NCBI GenBank assembly: GCA_965153355.1
Contig: OZ231126.1
Location: 101,370,001-101,434,000 of the forward strand
Origin: Flaccisagitta enflata
Taxonomy: Eukaryota; Chaetognatha; Sagittoidea; Aphragmophora
Reading direction: 5' to 3'
Length of the DNA: 64,000 bases
Shown in pieces: positions 34,862 to 45,520 of this stretch (its first letter is position 1; every line of letters begins with the position of its first letter). A program made the position numbers and the translations under genes. Below the pieces are notes generated by a model. It was not told the DNA's origin and ran no database searches. It saw nothing but the letters and a program-made list of their open reading frames with translations.

Positions 34862-35177
34862 CAACCGTCTCATCGTCTCGGGGGGATGTGTAGCAAGTCA
34901 GCAGTTCCCTTTGTTAGCCAGATAGGACTTTCCCCCAAAGAGGATTATTGCTGGCAGTTGAAAGTTCCCTTAACTCAAATACCTCAACAACCATCTCATC
35001 GTCTCGGGGGGATGTGTAGCAAGTCAGCAGTTCCCTTTGTTAGCCAGATAGGACTTTCCCCCAAAGAGGATTATTGCTGGCAGTTGAAAGTTCCCTTAAC
35101 TCAAATACCTCTGATTCAGCATTTAGCTTGTAGTGCTCAAATCCTGTTATCATCCGTAACATATATTACTCCTTATA
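34862..35177 (+). repeat. Polypurine tract and LTR start, tandemly duplicated (unit 1)
   Basis: The segment AACAACCGTCTCATCGTC..GGGGGGATGTGTAGCAAG..AAATACCTC occurs twice in a row (34862-34986 and 34987-35111), each with a GGGGGGATG polypurine tract and the LTR start TGTAGCAAGTCAGCAG. The second runs on into more LTR (GATTCAGCATTTAGC..ACGTGTAACGC) and is cut at about 35177 by the inverted integrase piece. Confidence 0.75.
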
Positions 35178-35182
35178 CACGT

Positions 35183-35483
35183 GTAACGCTGTGAGCGGAC
35201 TCCAGGGCCGTAAGGAGGTAACGGAAACCGTTTGATGGAGGAAGAGACAAGATGTCCACGTTCCAGTGTTGAAAGCGTTTTGTTGGCATTCTGTATTGAC
35301 CAATTGGGGTGATGGTGTGCCTTGTGACCTTTGCTCGCTGGCAAGATTGACACTCGCGGGCCCATCTTGAGACGTCTTGACGTATCAAGGGCCAGACGAA
35401 CTTTGCGCAAATTGCATGACGGGTTCTTTCGACCCCGGGGTGGCCCAATCCGTGGATTGCGTCAAAGATGCGGCGTCTCCATG
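35183..35483 (-). pseudogene. Inverted integrase fragment at the unit junction
   Basis: About 300 bp of integrase (zinc domain and start of the core) in reverse. It is joined on the left to LTR sequence and on the right to the gag-end sequence AAAAGCCAAGGCCGGCCGG that begins unit 2. The zinc CxxC (ECQSCQR) is intact here, unlike in the direct units. The same left junction appears at 40710, where the inverted copy continues much further. Confidence 0.8.
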
Positions 35484-36060
35484 AAAAGCCAAGGCCGGCC
35501 GGCAAATGTGAATGCCGCGACCGGCCCAAAGGGTTCGTTACTTCACGTAATCGATCGAAATGAAGGCCACAAATGGCTCGTCGACGGCGGAGCACTGCTA
35601 TCGATCATCCCGCCCACAAACTCGCAACGACGTCAAGGCCCCAACGGCCTTGGTTTGTGTGCCGCGAACGGCACAAAAATTGATTGTTTTGGCTCTCATC
35701 ATCGGCGACAGATCCTTTACATTCACTTTTACAATAGCAAACGTTCGTCAACGTATATTGGGATCCAACTTTATCGCTGCCTTTTACCTTGCTCCAAACC
35801 ACAGGGACGGAACACTTATCGACCTTAATTCATTAGACGTCATCCCGGCTACGTTCGCGCATAATGTAAAAGCAAACCCAATCTCCTTCGTCAATGAAAT
35901 CAACAACCCCTATTACCGTCTCCTCGATTCTCATCCCGAAATCACCACCCCGTCCTTTCATCCCGTCAAAGTGAAGCATGGCGTGAGACATCATATTCCG
36001 ACGACCGGACACCCGATCCAAAATTGCGCGCGAAAACTTGATTCCGAAAAACTCTGAGTC
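35484..36060 (+). pseudogene. Gypsy gag end and protease, unit 2
   Basis: Near-identical to 29899-30473, including DGGA in the active site, the ~14-bp loss and the TGA at 36055-36057. It starts at the unit junction with AAAAGCCAAGGCCGG. Confidence 0.8.
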
Positions 36061-37270
36061 GCAAAACAAGATATAGAAAAACTCGTCAAACTCGGAGTAT
36101 GCCAAAGAGCATCTGCCTCCCAATCGGAATGGGCGTCCCCACTTATGGTTGCTCGTAAACCATGTGTCAACCCTTGCAACTGCACTCCGACAGTCCCGTG
36201 TGGCGGTTGGCGCGTTTGCGGAGACTATAGACGTCTCAACGCCATCACTCAGGACGATAAATATCCTGTGAGATCTATCCACAACTTTAACGCTGAGCTT
36301 CACGGCAAAACAATTTTTTCCAAGATAGATCTCATGAAAGGGTACCACCAGATACCGGTAGCCCCAGACGACGTCAAGAAAACCGGCATCATCACGCCCT
36401 TCGGTCTTTTTGTCTTCCCCAGAACACCATTCGGACTAAAGAATGCTGGGCAAGACTTCCAGCGGCTGATGGACGCCATCCTCGGAGACATCCCTCGCGT
36501 CTACGTATATATCGACGACATACTCGTCGCTTCCGAGTCACCAGAACAACACCTCGAGGACCTCAAAACCGTGTTCAAAATCCTCTGACAATGGCCTCGT
36601 GTTGCAACGCTCCAAATGCGTCCTTGGCAAGTCCAAACTGGAATTTCTCGGATACCACGTCGACGTAAACGGTATCGCGCCTCTTTTGACCCGCGTCGAA
36701 GCCATCCGCGCAGTACCACCCCCAACCTCAATCAAAGAACTGCAAAGGTTCTTGGGGATGGTTAATTACTACCGTCGTTTCCTCCGCAAGGACGCTCACC
36801 ACCTTCACCCAATGTTCAACGCCCTCAAAGGCCCGACAAAGAAAAAGGGTGAACCGCGACCGAAACCAAGAATTCTCACATGGACCGAAGAACTAAAACA
36901 ATCCTTCGACGCCGTCAAAGAGGCCTTGGCAACAGCAACCCTCCTCCACCACCCGCGTCCGAACGCTCCGCTTGCTTTGACCACGGAAGCCTCCAAATAC
37001 GCGATTGGAGGAGTTCTTGAGCAGCTCGGTCCCAACGGATGGGAGCCATTATCGTTTTCGAGCGCAAAGCTCGAAGACAATCAAATTGATTGGCCAGCCT
37101 TCGACAGGGAGCTGTTGGCAATGTTCCGTTCCGTGCACCATTTTCGTCCAATGGTCGAAGGACACGCCTTCACCATATTTACCGACCAACAGGCTCTTGT
37201 TCCGTCAATGCGAAAAAAATCCGATCCGCTAACACCCAGGCAAACGTACCAACTAACGTGCGTATCCCAG
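36061..37270 (+). pseudogene. Gypsy RT and RNase H, unit 2
   Basis: Copy of 30471-31682 with YIDDILVAS and the same frameshift near 36588. Differences include a Tyr for Cys in the [12 protein letters not shown] segment (the usual residue) and Asp for Ala in FLRKDAHH. It ends at the same internal-duplication joint. Confidence 0.85.
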
Positions 37271-38090
37271 AAAACCATTCGGACTAAAGAATGCTGGGCA
37301 AGACTTCCAGCGGCTGATGGACGCCATCCTCGGAGACATCCCTCGCGTCTACGTATATATCAACGACATACTCGTCGCTTCCGAGTCACCACAACAACAC
37401 CTTGAGGACCTCAAAACCGTGTTCAAAATCCTCTCTGACAATGGCCTCGTGGTGCAACGCTCCAAATGCGTCCTCGGCAAGTCCAAACTGGAATTTCTCG
37501 GATACCACGTCGACGTAAACGGTATCGCGCCTCTTCCGACCCGCGTTGAAGCCATCCGCGCAGTACCACCCCCAACCTCAATCAAAGAACTGCAAAGGTT
37601 CTTGGGGATGGTTAATTACTACCGCTCACCACCTTCACCCAATGTTCAACGCCCTCAAAGGCCCGACAAAGAAAAAGGGTGAACCGCGACCAAAACCAAG
37701 AATTCTCACATGGACCGAAGAACTACAACAATCCTTCGACGCTGTCAAAGAGGCCTTGGCAACAGCAACCCTCCTCCACCACCGCGTCCGAACGCTCCGC
37801 TTGCTTTGACCACGGACGCCTCCAAATACGCGATCGGAGGAGTTCTTGAGCAGCTCGGTCCCAACGGATGGGAGCCATTATCGTTTTAGAGCGCAAAGCT
37901 CGAAGACAATCAAATTGATTGGCCAGCCTTCGACAGGGAGCTGTTGGCAATGTTCCGTTCCGTGCGCCATTTTTGTCCAATGGTCGAAGGACACGCCTTC
38001 ACCATATTTACCGACCAACAGGCTCTTGTTCCGTCAATGCGAAAAAAATCCGATCCGCTAACACCCAGGCAAACGTACCAACTAAAGTGC
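37271..38090 (+). pseudogene. Internal duplicate RT/RNase H, unit 2
   Basis: As 31683-32530: catalytic box YINDILVAS, shortened thumb and the same TAG (37887). The CCAAGAAA expansion seen in unit 1 is absent, leaving a shorter, probably ancestral, form. Confidence 0.8.
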
Positions 38091-39327
38091 GTATCCGAAT
38101 ATTCGACGAACATCCAATACATCCTCCCGTCCTCCCGTCCTCCCGGGTGCGACAAACGAGTCGTCTCGTCAATCCAGGGCCACAACGCTCCGGACGAGAA
38201 ACACGTCTTCATCATCGCAATGATCGACGCGGGCATCCTAAACGACCCAGATGTTTCTCCTCACGACTCGATCCAACCTCATAAAACCGATGATCTTGCA
38301 GCGGTCATAAACGCAATCAGCAACATCAACGTTAACCTCCACGACATGGCTCAAGAGCAAGCTCTCGACCCGGAATACGTACGAATGTCAGCAGACGCCA
38401 GGACAAACCTAAACTTCAAGAAAGTCAACCTAGGAGAGACTGAGATATTTGTCGACGTCTCAAATGGACCCGCTCGTCCTTTTGTACCGTACTCATGGAG
38501 ACGCCGCATCTTTGATGCAATCCACGGATTGGGCCACCCCGGGGTCGAAAGAACCCGTCAAGCAATTTGTGCAAAGTTCGTCTGGCCCTCGATACGTCAA
38601 GACGTCTCAAGATGGGCCCGCGAGTGTCAATTGCCAGCGAGCAAAGGTCACAAGGCACACCATCACCCCAATTGGTCAATACAGAATGCCAACAAAATGC
38701 TTTCAACACTGGAACGTGGACATCTTGTCTCTTCCTCCATCAAACGGTTTCCGTTACCTCCTTACGGCCGTCGACTGGCTGACAAGATGGCCCATTGCAA
38801 TCCCAATGTCAGACATAACCGCCGCTTCCGTCATCGACGCATTCACGCACGGCGTGATTGCTTCCTTCGGCATCCCCAAAGACGTAACAACGGATAACGG
38901 AAGCCAATTTACTTTGGCAGTTTGGCAACAGCTAATGGCTACCTGGGGAGTGAAGTCACACTTAACAACTCCATATCACCCAGAAGCAAACGGTCTCGTC
39001 GAGCGTTTCCACAGACGGTTGAAGGAAGCACTCAACACCCTTTCAGCAAACGAGCCTGAACAATGGTTTTGGAGACTCCCGTGGACCCTCCTTGCCATAA
39101 GAACTACGTTAAAACCCGACGTAGGCTCGTCACCAGCTGACCTGGTCTTCGGCGAAGGCCTCGCTGTCCCAGGGGAACTTCTGGGCAGTAACCCACCGAG
39201 CGATGAGGAAGAACACGTTCAAAGGCAAAACCTCCTCGACAACTTGAGACTCGAGGTAGCTCGCGTACAGCCAAAACAAACTTCGGCTCATCGTTGTCCA
39301 AATGTTCATATTCCCGATGAACTTTGA
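37944..39327 (+). pseudogene. Gypsy RNase H end and integrase, unit 2
   Basis: Same structure as unit 1, with the shared loss in the RNase H end and the 2-base loss in the zinc CxxC. The core frame 38449-39327 keeps Asp (WNVDIL), Asp (TTDNGSQF) and Glu (LVERFHRR). One difference is Trp for Arg in the AVDWLTRW segment. Confidence 0.85.
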
Positions 39328-40188
39328 CGATCATCGCACGTTTTTGTCACTCCTTACATAGGACCGCATCGCGTCATCAACCGCGAGGAAAGTTCGTTCA
39401 GAATAGCAATTCCGGGTGCTCAATCAGAGAATGTAGATATCTCCCGACTCAGACCCGCAATTCTCCCTAGCGATGACAACAAAAACAACGCCTCCGATCC
39501 ACCAACTCCTCCACGACCTGGACGTCGTCCACGTCCTCCTCGGAACCCACCTCCACCCTCAGATCGTCAAACTCGGCGGACAACTCAATCCAAAGCGCAA
39601 ACTCAGCAAAGCTCCGCGCCTCCGTCCTCCGAGCCTCTGAATCCGTCAGATCCCTTGATGTTCGATCCGGGCGAAGGAACGTCGGCCCAAGCGCGTACCA
39701 GAACCGATTCCATCTCCTCAGACGAAGAAGATAACTATCTCCAACGTCTTCGACGACTCAGAAACTGGGGACCTTCCAGCGACGAAGATGAAAGCGACAA
39801 TAGCCCCCCTTCTTCGCCTCCTCCTGCAGCGATTCCTGCTCCTCCCGCCGGTCCGGACTTAGCGGTCCCAGATCCCTTCGATTGTCACGTCCCGGCAGAC
39901 GAGAATTTGGCACCATGCCCATGCGAACCACCATCTGGTCCGTGTGACGTCCCCGTCCAACGCCGATTCACAACGCAACGCCAAAGGCATTTCTCGAATC
40001 GCGGAGGTCCCGTACCTCCCTTCCCAGCAAACAACACACCTCCTCAATCTCCAATCTTAGAACAAAGACCAAGACCAAGACCTACTCGTTTCTTTTCTAA
40101 TCCCAAACCAAACAATTTTTCATTCCGAAGACGTCGATCAGACGTCAACGCTTTCTTTAACTTGATCACTGATCATCTGAATTTGTAA
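39328..40188 (+). pseudogene. Gypsy integrase C-terminus and Pro-rich tail, unit 2
   Basis: Like unit 1 but with about 31 bp deleted near 39346. The tail is open through 40188 (no TGA at the position of unit 1's 34219), with SSDEDESDN, CPCEPPSGPC and NLITDHLNL. Confidence 0.75.
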
Positions 40189-40392
40189 TTTGTTTAATGT
40201 TGTACAACCATCACGTTCAATTACCAACTGCAATTTTACGCGTTGCGTTTTTACGTTTTACCGTTTCCGTTTTTTAGCGTATTTACTTCCGTTGTGTAGT
40301 TTACTACGTCCATTCTTGTAGCGTTGCTAACTTACGTCGCCTAGTTTATTACGACTTACTACTTTTTAATTTAGCCAATTCAACGTTTTTAA

Positions 40393-40708
40393 CAACCGTC
40401 TCATCGTCTCGGGGGATGTGTAGCAAGTCAGCAGTTCCCTTTGTTAGCCAGATAGGACTTTCCCCCAAAGAGGATTATTGCTGGCAGTTGAAAGTTCCCT
40501 TAACTCAAATACCTCAACAACCATCTCATCGTCTCGGGGGGATGTGTAGCAAGTCAGCAGTTCCCTTTGTTAGCCAGATAGGACTTTCCCCCAAAGAGGA
40601 TTATTGCTGGCAGTTGAAAGTTCCCTTAACTCAAATACCTCTGATTCAGCATTTAGCTTGTAGTGCTCAAATCCTGTTATCATCCGTAACATATATTACT
40701 CCTTATAC
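40393..40708 (+). repeat. Duplicated polypurine tract and LTR start, unit 2
   Basis: Same doubled segment as at 34862-35177; the first tract has one G fewer (GGGGGATG). It ends at the same joint with the inverted integrase. Confidence 0.75.
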
Positions 40709-40709
40709 A

Positions 40710-43700
40710 CGTGTAACGCTGTGAGCGGACTCCAGGGCCGTAAGGAGGTAACGGAAACCGTTTGATGGAGGAAGAGACAAGATGTCCACGTTCCAGTGTT
40801 GAAAGCGTTTTGTTGGCATTCTGTATTGACCAATTGGGGTGATGGTGTGCCTTGTGACCTTTGCTCACTGGCAAGATTGACACTCGCGGGCCCATCATGG
40901 GACGTCTTGAGGTATCAAGGGCCAGACGAACTTTGCGCAAATTGCATGACGGGTTCTTTCGACCCCGGGGTGGCCCAATCCGTGGATTGCGTCAAAGATG
41001 CGGCGTCTCCATGAGTACGGTATGAAAGGACGAGCGGGTCCGTTTGAGACGTCGACAATTATCTCAGTCTCTCCTAGGTTGACTTTTTTTGAAGTTTAGG
41101 TTTGTCCTGGCGTCTGCTGACATTCGTACGTATTCCGGGTCGAGAGCTTGCTCTTGAGCCATGTCGTGGAGGTTAACGTTGATGTTGCTGATTGCGTTTA
41201 TGACCGCTGCAAGATCATCGGTTTTATGAGGTTGGATCGAGTCGTGAGGAGAAACATCTGGGTCGTTTAGGATGCCCGGGTCGATCATTGCGCTGATGAA
41301 GACGTGTTTCTCGTCCGGAGCGTTGTGGCCCTGGATTGACGAGACGACTCGTTTGTCGCACCCGGGAGGACGGGATAGTGCGTCCGCGACGACATTTGAT
41401 TTTCCCTCGATGTATTGGATGTTCTTCGAATATTCGGATACACACGTTAGTTGGTACATTTGCCTGGGTGTTAGCGGATCGGATTTTTTTTGCATTGACG
41501 GAACAAGAGCCTGTTGGTCGGTAAATATGGTGAAGGCGTGTCCTTCGACCATTGGACAAAAATGGCGCACGGAACGGAACATTGCTGGCCAATCAATTTG
41601 ATTGTCTTCAAGCTTTGCGCTCTAAAACGATAATGGCTCCCATCCGTTGGGACTGAGCTGCTCAAGAACTCCTCCAATCGCGTATTTGGAGGCTTCCGTG
41701 GTCAAAGCAAGCGGAGCGTTTGGACGCGGGTGGTGGAGGAGGGTTGCTGTTGCCAAGGCCTCTTTGACGGCGTCGAAGGATTGTTGTAGTTCTTCGGTCC
41801 ATGTGAGAATTCTTGGTTTTGGTCGTGGTTGACCCTTTTTCTTTGTTGGGCCTTTGAGGGCGTTGAACATTGGGTGAAGGTGGTGAGCGGCCTCGCGGAG
41901 GAAACGACGGTAGTAATTAACCATCCCCAAGAACCTTTGCAGTTCTTTGATTGAGGTTGGGGGTGGTACTGCGCGGATGGCTTCGACGCGGGTCGGAAGA
42001 GGCGCAATACCGTTTACGTCGACGTGGTATCCGAGAAATTCCAGTTTGGACTTGCCGAGGACGCATTTGGAGCGTTGCACCACGAGGCCATTGTCAGAGA
42101 GGATTTTGAACACGGTTTTGAGGTCCTCGAGGTGTTGTTCTGGTGACTCGGAAGCGACGAGTATGTTGTCCATATATACGTAGACGCGAGGGATGTCTCC
42201 AAGGATGGCGTCCATCAGCCGCTGGAAGTCTTGCCCAGCATTCTTTAGTCCGAATGGTGTTCTGGGATACGCACGTTAGTTGGTACGTTTGCCTGGGTGT
42301 TAGCGGATCGGATTTGGTCGGTAAATATGGTGAAGGCGTGTCCTTCGACCATTGGACGAAAATGGCGCACGGAATGGAACATTGCCAACAGCTCCCTGTC
42401 AAAGGCTGGCCAATCAATTTGATTGTCTTTGAGCTTTGCGCTGTAAAACGATAATGGCTCCCATCTGTTGGGACCGAGCTGCTCAAGAACTCCTCCGATC
42501 GCGTATTTGGAGGCGTCCGTGGTCAAAGCAAGCGGAGCGTTCGGACGCGGGTGGTGGAGGAGGGTTGCTGTTGCCAAGGCCTCTTTGACGGCGTCGAAGG
42601 ATTGTTGTAGTTCTTCGGTCCATGTGAGAATTCTTGGTTTCGGTCGCGGTTCACCCTTTTGGGCAGCGGCCCCGAAGGGGCCGATGACCTATGATTCCAC
42701 ATAGGGCAATTTTTTCCGGTTTCCGTACGTCCCCCCCCCCCAGCCTCAAAACAAGCCTCCTAGACTGCAAATGAAGCCCTATTGAACCCAAATCAGGCCT
42801 CTCAGACCTAAATAAGGCCTCCCAGACCCTAAATCAGGCCTTTAAGATCCCAAATCAGGCCCCTCAAATCCCAAATCAGGCCTCTCAGACCCCAAATTAA
42901 GCATTTCAGACCCAAAATCAAGCATCTCAGACCCTTAATCAGGCCCTTTCAGACCCCAAATCAGACCGCTGAGACCCCAAATCAGGCCTCTCAGACTCAA
43001 ATCAGGCCTCTCAGATCCATACCAGGCCTGTTTGACCCCTAATCAGGCCTCCCAGACCCCAAATCAGGCCCTTTCAGAACCCAAATTAGACCCCCAAGCC
43101 CCCAAATCAGTCCATTTCAGACCCCAAATAACGCCTCTCAGACCCTAAATTAGACCCTTCAGACTCAAGATCAGGCCTCTCAGCCCTCCCAACCTAGCTG
43201 TTCAAACCGGAGAAAATTGTCCTATGTGGAATCATAGGTCATCGGCCCCTTCGGGGCCGCTGCCCCTCTCATAATCTCATTCCCACAACCCACATACACT
43301 AACTTAGGGGCATCGGGTACCGCTGACCATATAACGCTTTTGCGACTATTTCTTTATTGGGCCGTTGAGGGCATTGAACATTGGGTGAAGGTGGTGAGCG
43401 GCCTTGCGGAGGAAACGACGGTAGTAATTAACCATCCCCAAGAACTTTTGCAGTTCTTTGATTGAGGTTGGGGGTGGTACTGCGCGGATGGCTTCGACGC
43501 GGGTCGGAAGAGGCGCGATACCGTTTACGTCGACGTGGTATCCGAGAAATTCCAGTTTGGACTTGCCGAGGATGCATTTGGAGCGTTGCACCATGAGGCC
43601 ATTGTCAGAGAGGATTTTGAACACGGTTTTGAGGTCCTCGAGGTGTTGTTCTGGTGACTCGGAAGCGACGAGTATGTCGTCGATATATACGTAGACGCGA

Positions 43701-44615
43701 GGGATGTCTCCGAGGATGGCGTCCATCAGCCGCTGGAAGTCTTGCCCAGCATTCTTTAGTCCGAATGGTGTTCTGGGGAAGACAAAAAGACCAAAGGGCG
43801 TGATGATGCCGGTTTTCTTGACGTTGTCTGGGGCCACCGGTATCTGGTGGTACCCTTTCATGAGATCTATCTTGGAAAAAATTGTTTTGCCGTGACGCTC
43901 AGCGTTAAAGTTGTGGATAGATCTCACAGGATATTTATCGTCCTGAGAGATGGCGTTGAGACGTAAATAGTCTCCGCAAACGCGCCAACCGCCGCACGGG
44001 ACTGTCGGAGTGCAGTTGCAAGGGTTGACACATGGTTTACGAGCAACCATAAGTGGGGACGCCCATTCCGATTGGGAGGCAGATGCTCTTTGGCATACTC
44101 CAAGTTTGACGAGTTTTTCTATCTCTTGTTTTGCGACTCAGAGTTTTTCGGAATCAAGTTTTCGCGCGCGATTTTGGATCGGGTGTCTGGTTGTCGGAAT
44201 ATGATGTCTCACGCCATGCTTCACTTTGACGGGATGAAAGGACGGGGTGGTGATTTCGGGATAAGAATCGAGGAGACGGTAATAGGGGTCGTTGATTTCA
44301 TTGACGAAGGAGATTGGGTTTGATTTTACGTTATGCGCGAACGTAGCTGGGATGACGTCTAATGAATCAAGGTCGATAAGTGTTCCATCCCTGTGGTTTG
44401 GAGCAAGGTAAAAGGCAGCGATAAAGTCGGATCCCAATATATGTTGACGAATGTTTGCTGTTGTAAAAGTGAACGTAAAGGATCTGTCGCCGATGACGAG
44501 AGTTTTTTCTACGCTGCCAAAACAATCAATTTTTGTGCCGTTCGCGGCACAAAAACCAAGGCCGTTGGGGCCTTGACGTCGTTGCGAGTTTGTGGGCGGG
44601 ATGATCGATAGACGA
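40710..44615 (-). pseudogene. Inverted Gypsy copy: integrase to protease
   Basis: Reads in reverse: integrase zinc domain (to ~41030), RNase H with an intact IEGKSNVVADALSR end (near 41400), RT with the box YMDNILVAS near 42170 (internal duplicate), the duplication joint near 42262, RNase H start, a family-1 insertion (42661-43348), RT with YIDDILVAS near 43680, and the protease flap region to ~44615, where it stops before the active site. It keeps sequence lost in both direct units at three places (zinc CxxC, RNase H end, ~14 bp in protease), so it is not a simple copy of either. Confidence 0.85.
42661..43348. mobile_element. Family-1 inverted-repeat element, copy B
   Basis: GGGCAGCGGCCCCGAAGGGG..ATGATTCCACATAGGGCAAT at the left; its reverse complement ends at 43264. 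The interior is a ~20-bp array of CAGACCCCAAATCAGGCCT-type units. A unique tail (GGGGCATCGGGTACCGCTGACC..CTTTTGCGACTA) follows the right inverted end, as in copy C. It interrupts the RNase H of the inverted Gypsy copy. Comparison with the uninterrupted copies puts the insertion in a T-run, with TTT on both sides. Confidence 0.85.
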
Positions 44616-44820
44616 GTTCATTGTGACGAGTTCATTGTGCACATAACAAGATGTCTTTCATTTTTGTCACAGGCCTCTTCATGACTTGTGACAACATTGC
44701 TTTATTTCAAAAAATAGATAAAAAACAAAGCGGGATGAGATGGGAGGAGATGAGAATTGGAACTCCGCAGCGGGGTGGATGCAGCAGGTTGGTCCGACGA
44801 CGCAGGCAGCGAATGGGGAT
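44616..44820. other. Short flank with 14-bp duplication
   Basis: ACGAGTTCATTGTG is repeated in tandem at 44613-44640 at the broken end of the Gypsy copy. No gene seen up to the TSD of the large LTR element. Confidence 0.4.
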
Positions 44821-44824
44821 ACGT

Positions 44825-45509
44825 TGAGTTGATGACGTTCTAACCAGTTGGCAACGCTATAGGGCACGAGATATGGGTTTACACGATTTTACTGACTGAT
44901 TGATTGATTGATTACACTGTCTATAGTTTGTTGTTTAAACGACGGTTGAAAAGAGAAGAGATTGTCTTTGATTACAAGGCTCGGTTTTATTTGACAAAGA
45001 CGCAATTGATGATAGATGACATTTATTTGATGGCGATGACAAATGGTAGACAATGCAAGATAATCGATGGAAATTGTTGTTAATTGATATCAAATGTTGA
45101 CTATTGATGTTATTTGTTGAGGATCGATGGTTCATTTAGTTCAGTCACAAGATGTTACAGTGGCTGTCCTCAGTTAAAGAGTGAGCCCCGATGGATGATC
45201 AACCACTCTTTTATAGTCCTTGTCCTACAGTTAGCCTCTTCCTTCAAGAAGAAGCTTCCTCCATGAGCAAGAGGTAGTTGCATTCTAGTCTCCTCTTCAT
45301 GAAGTTGATCATCCATGAGGTTAAGTTGCAAACACGCAACATCGATGCAGAAGAGTTGCAAGGTAGTTGTAAGATCGAGGGTACATTTGCATACATTCAG
45401 CTCCTGACCACGCTACTCTAGTTGCATCCAACCACTTCTTCACAAAAAGCGGTAAATATGAGGTAGAGTCAGTATCATACAGGTTTTGAGGCTTTTCACA
45501 TTTACGACA
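44825..45509 (-). repeat. 3' LTR of the 16-kb element
   Basis: 685 bp, matched by 60179-60863 with about 8-10 differences. Contains AT-rich ATTGATTGATTGATTAC and a conserved GATGATCAACCACTC segment. TSD ACGT on its left. Confidence 0.85.
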
Positions 45510-45510
45510 G

Positions 45511-45520
45511 ATTCCCCCTT
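45511..45520 (-). promoter_or_regulatory. Polypurine tract of the 16-kb element
   Basis: Minus-strand AAGGGGGAAT two bases from the start of the 3' LTR, the position of the plus-strand DNA primer in LTR retroelements. Confidence 0.65.

Larger units (their letters stand above)
28795..44615. mobile_element. Ty3/Gypsy array: two direct units plus inverted copy
   Basis: Composite locus: one gag (28795-29930), unit 1 (29899-35483), unit 2 (35484-41014) and an inverted copy (40710-44615). The direct units are spaced by 5587 bp over protease-RT and by 5530-5561 bp after small indels, with very few substitutions. The inverted copy runs integrase, RNase H, RT, protease in reverse and is interrupted by a family-1 element. 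Units share disabling lesions, so they were amplified by DNA duplication rather than retrotransposition. Confidence 0.85.
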
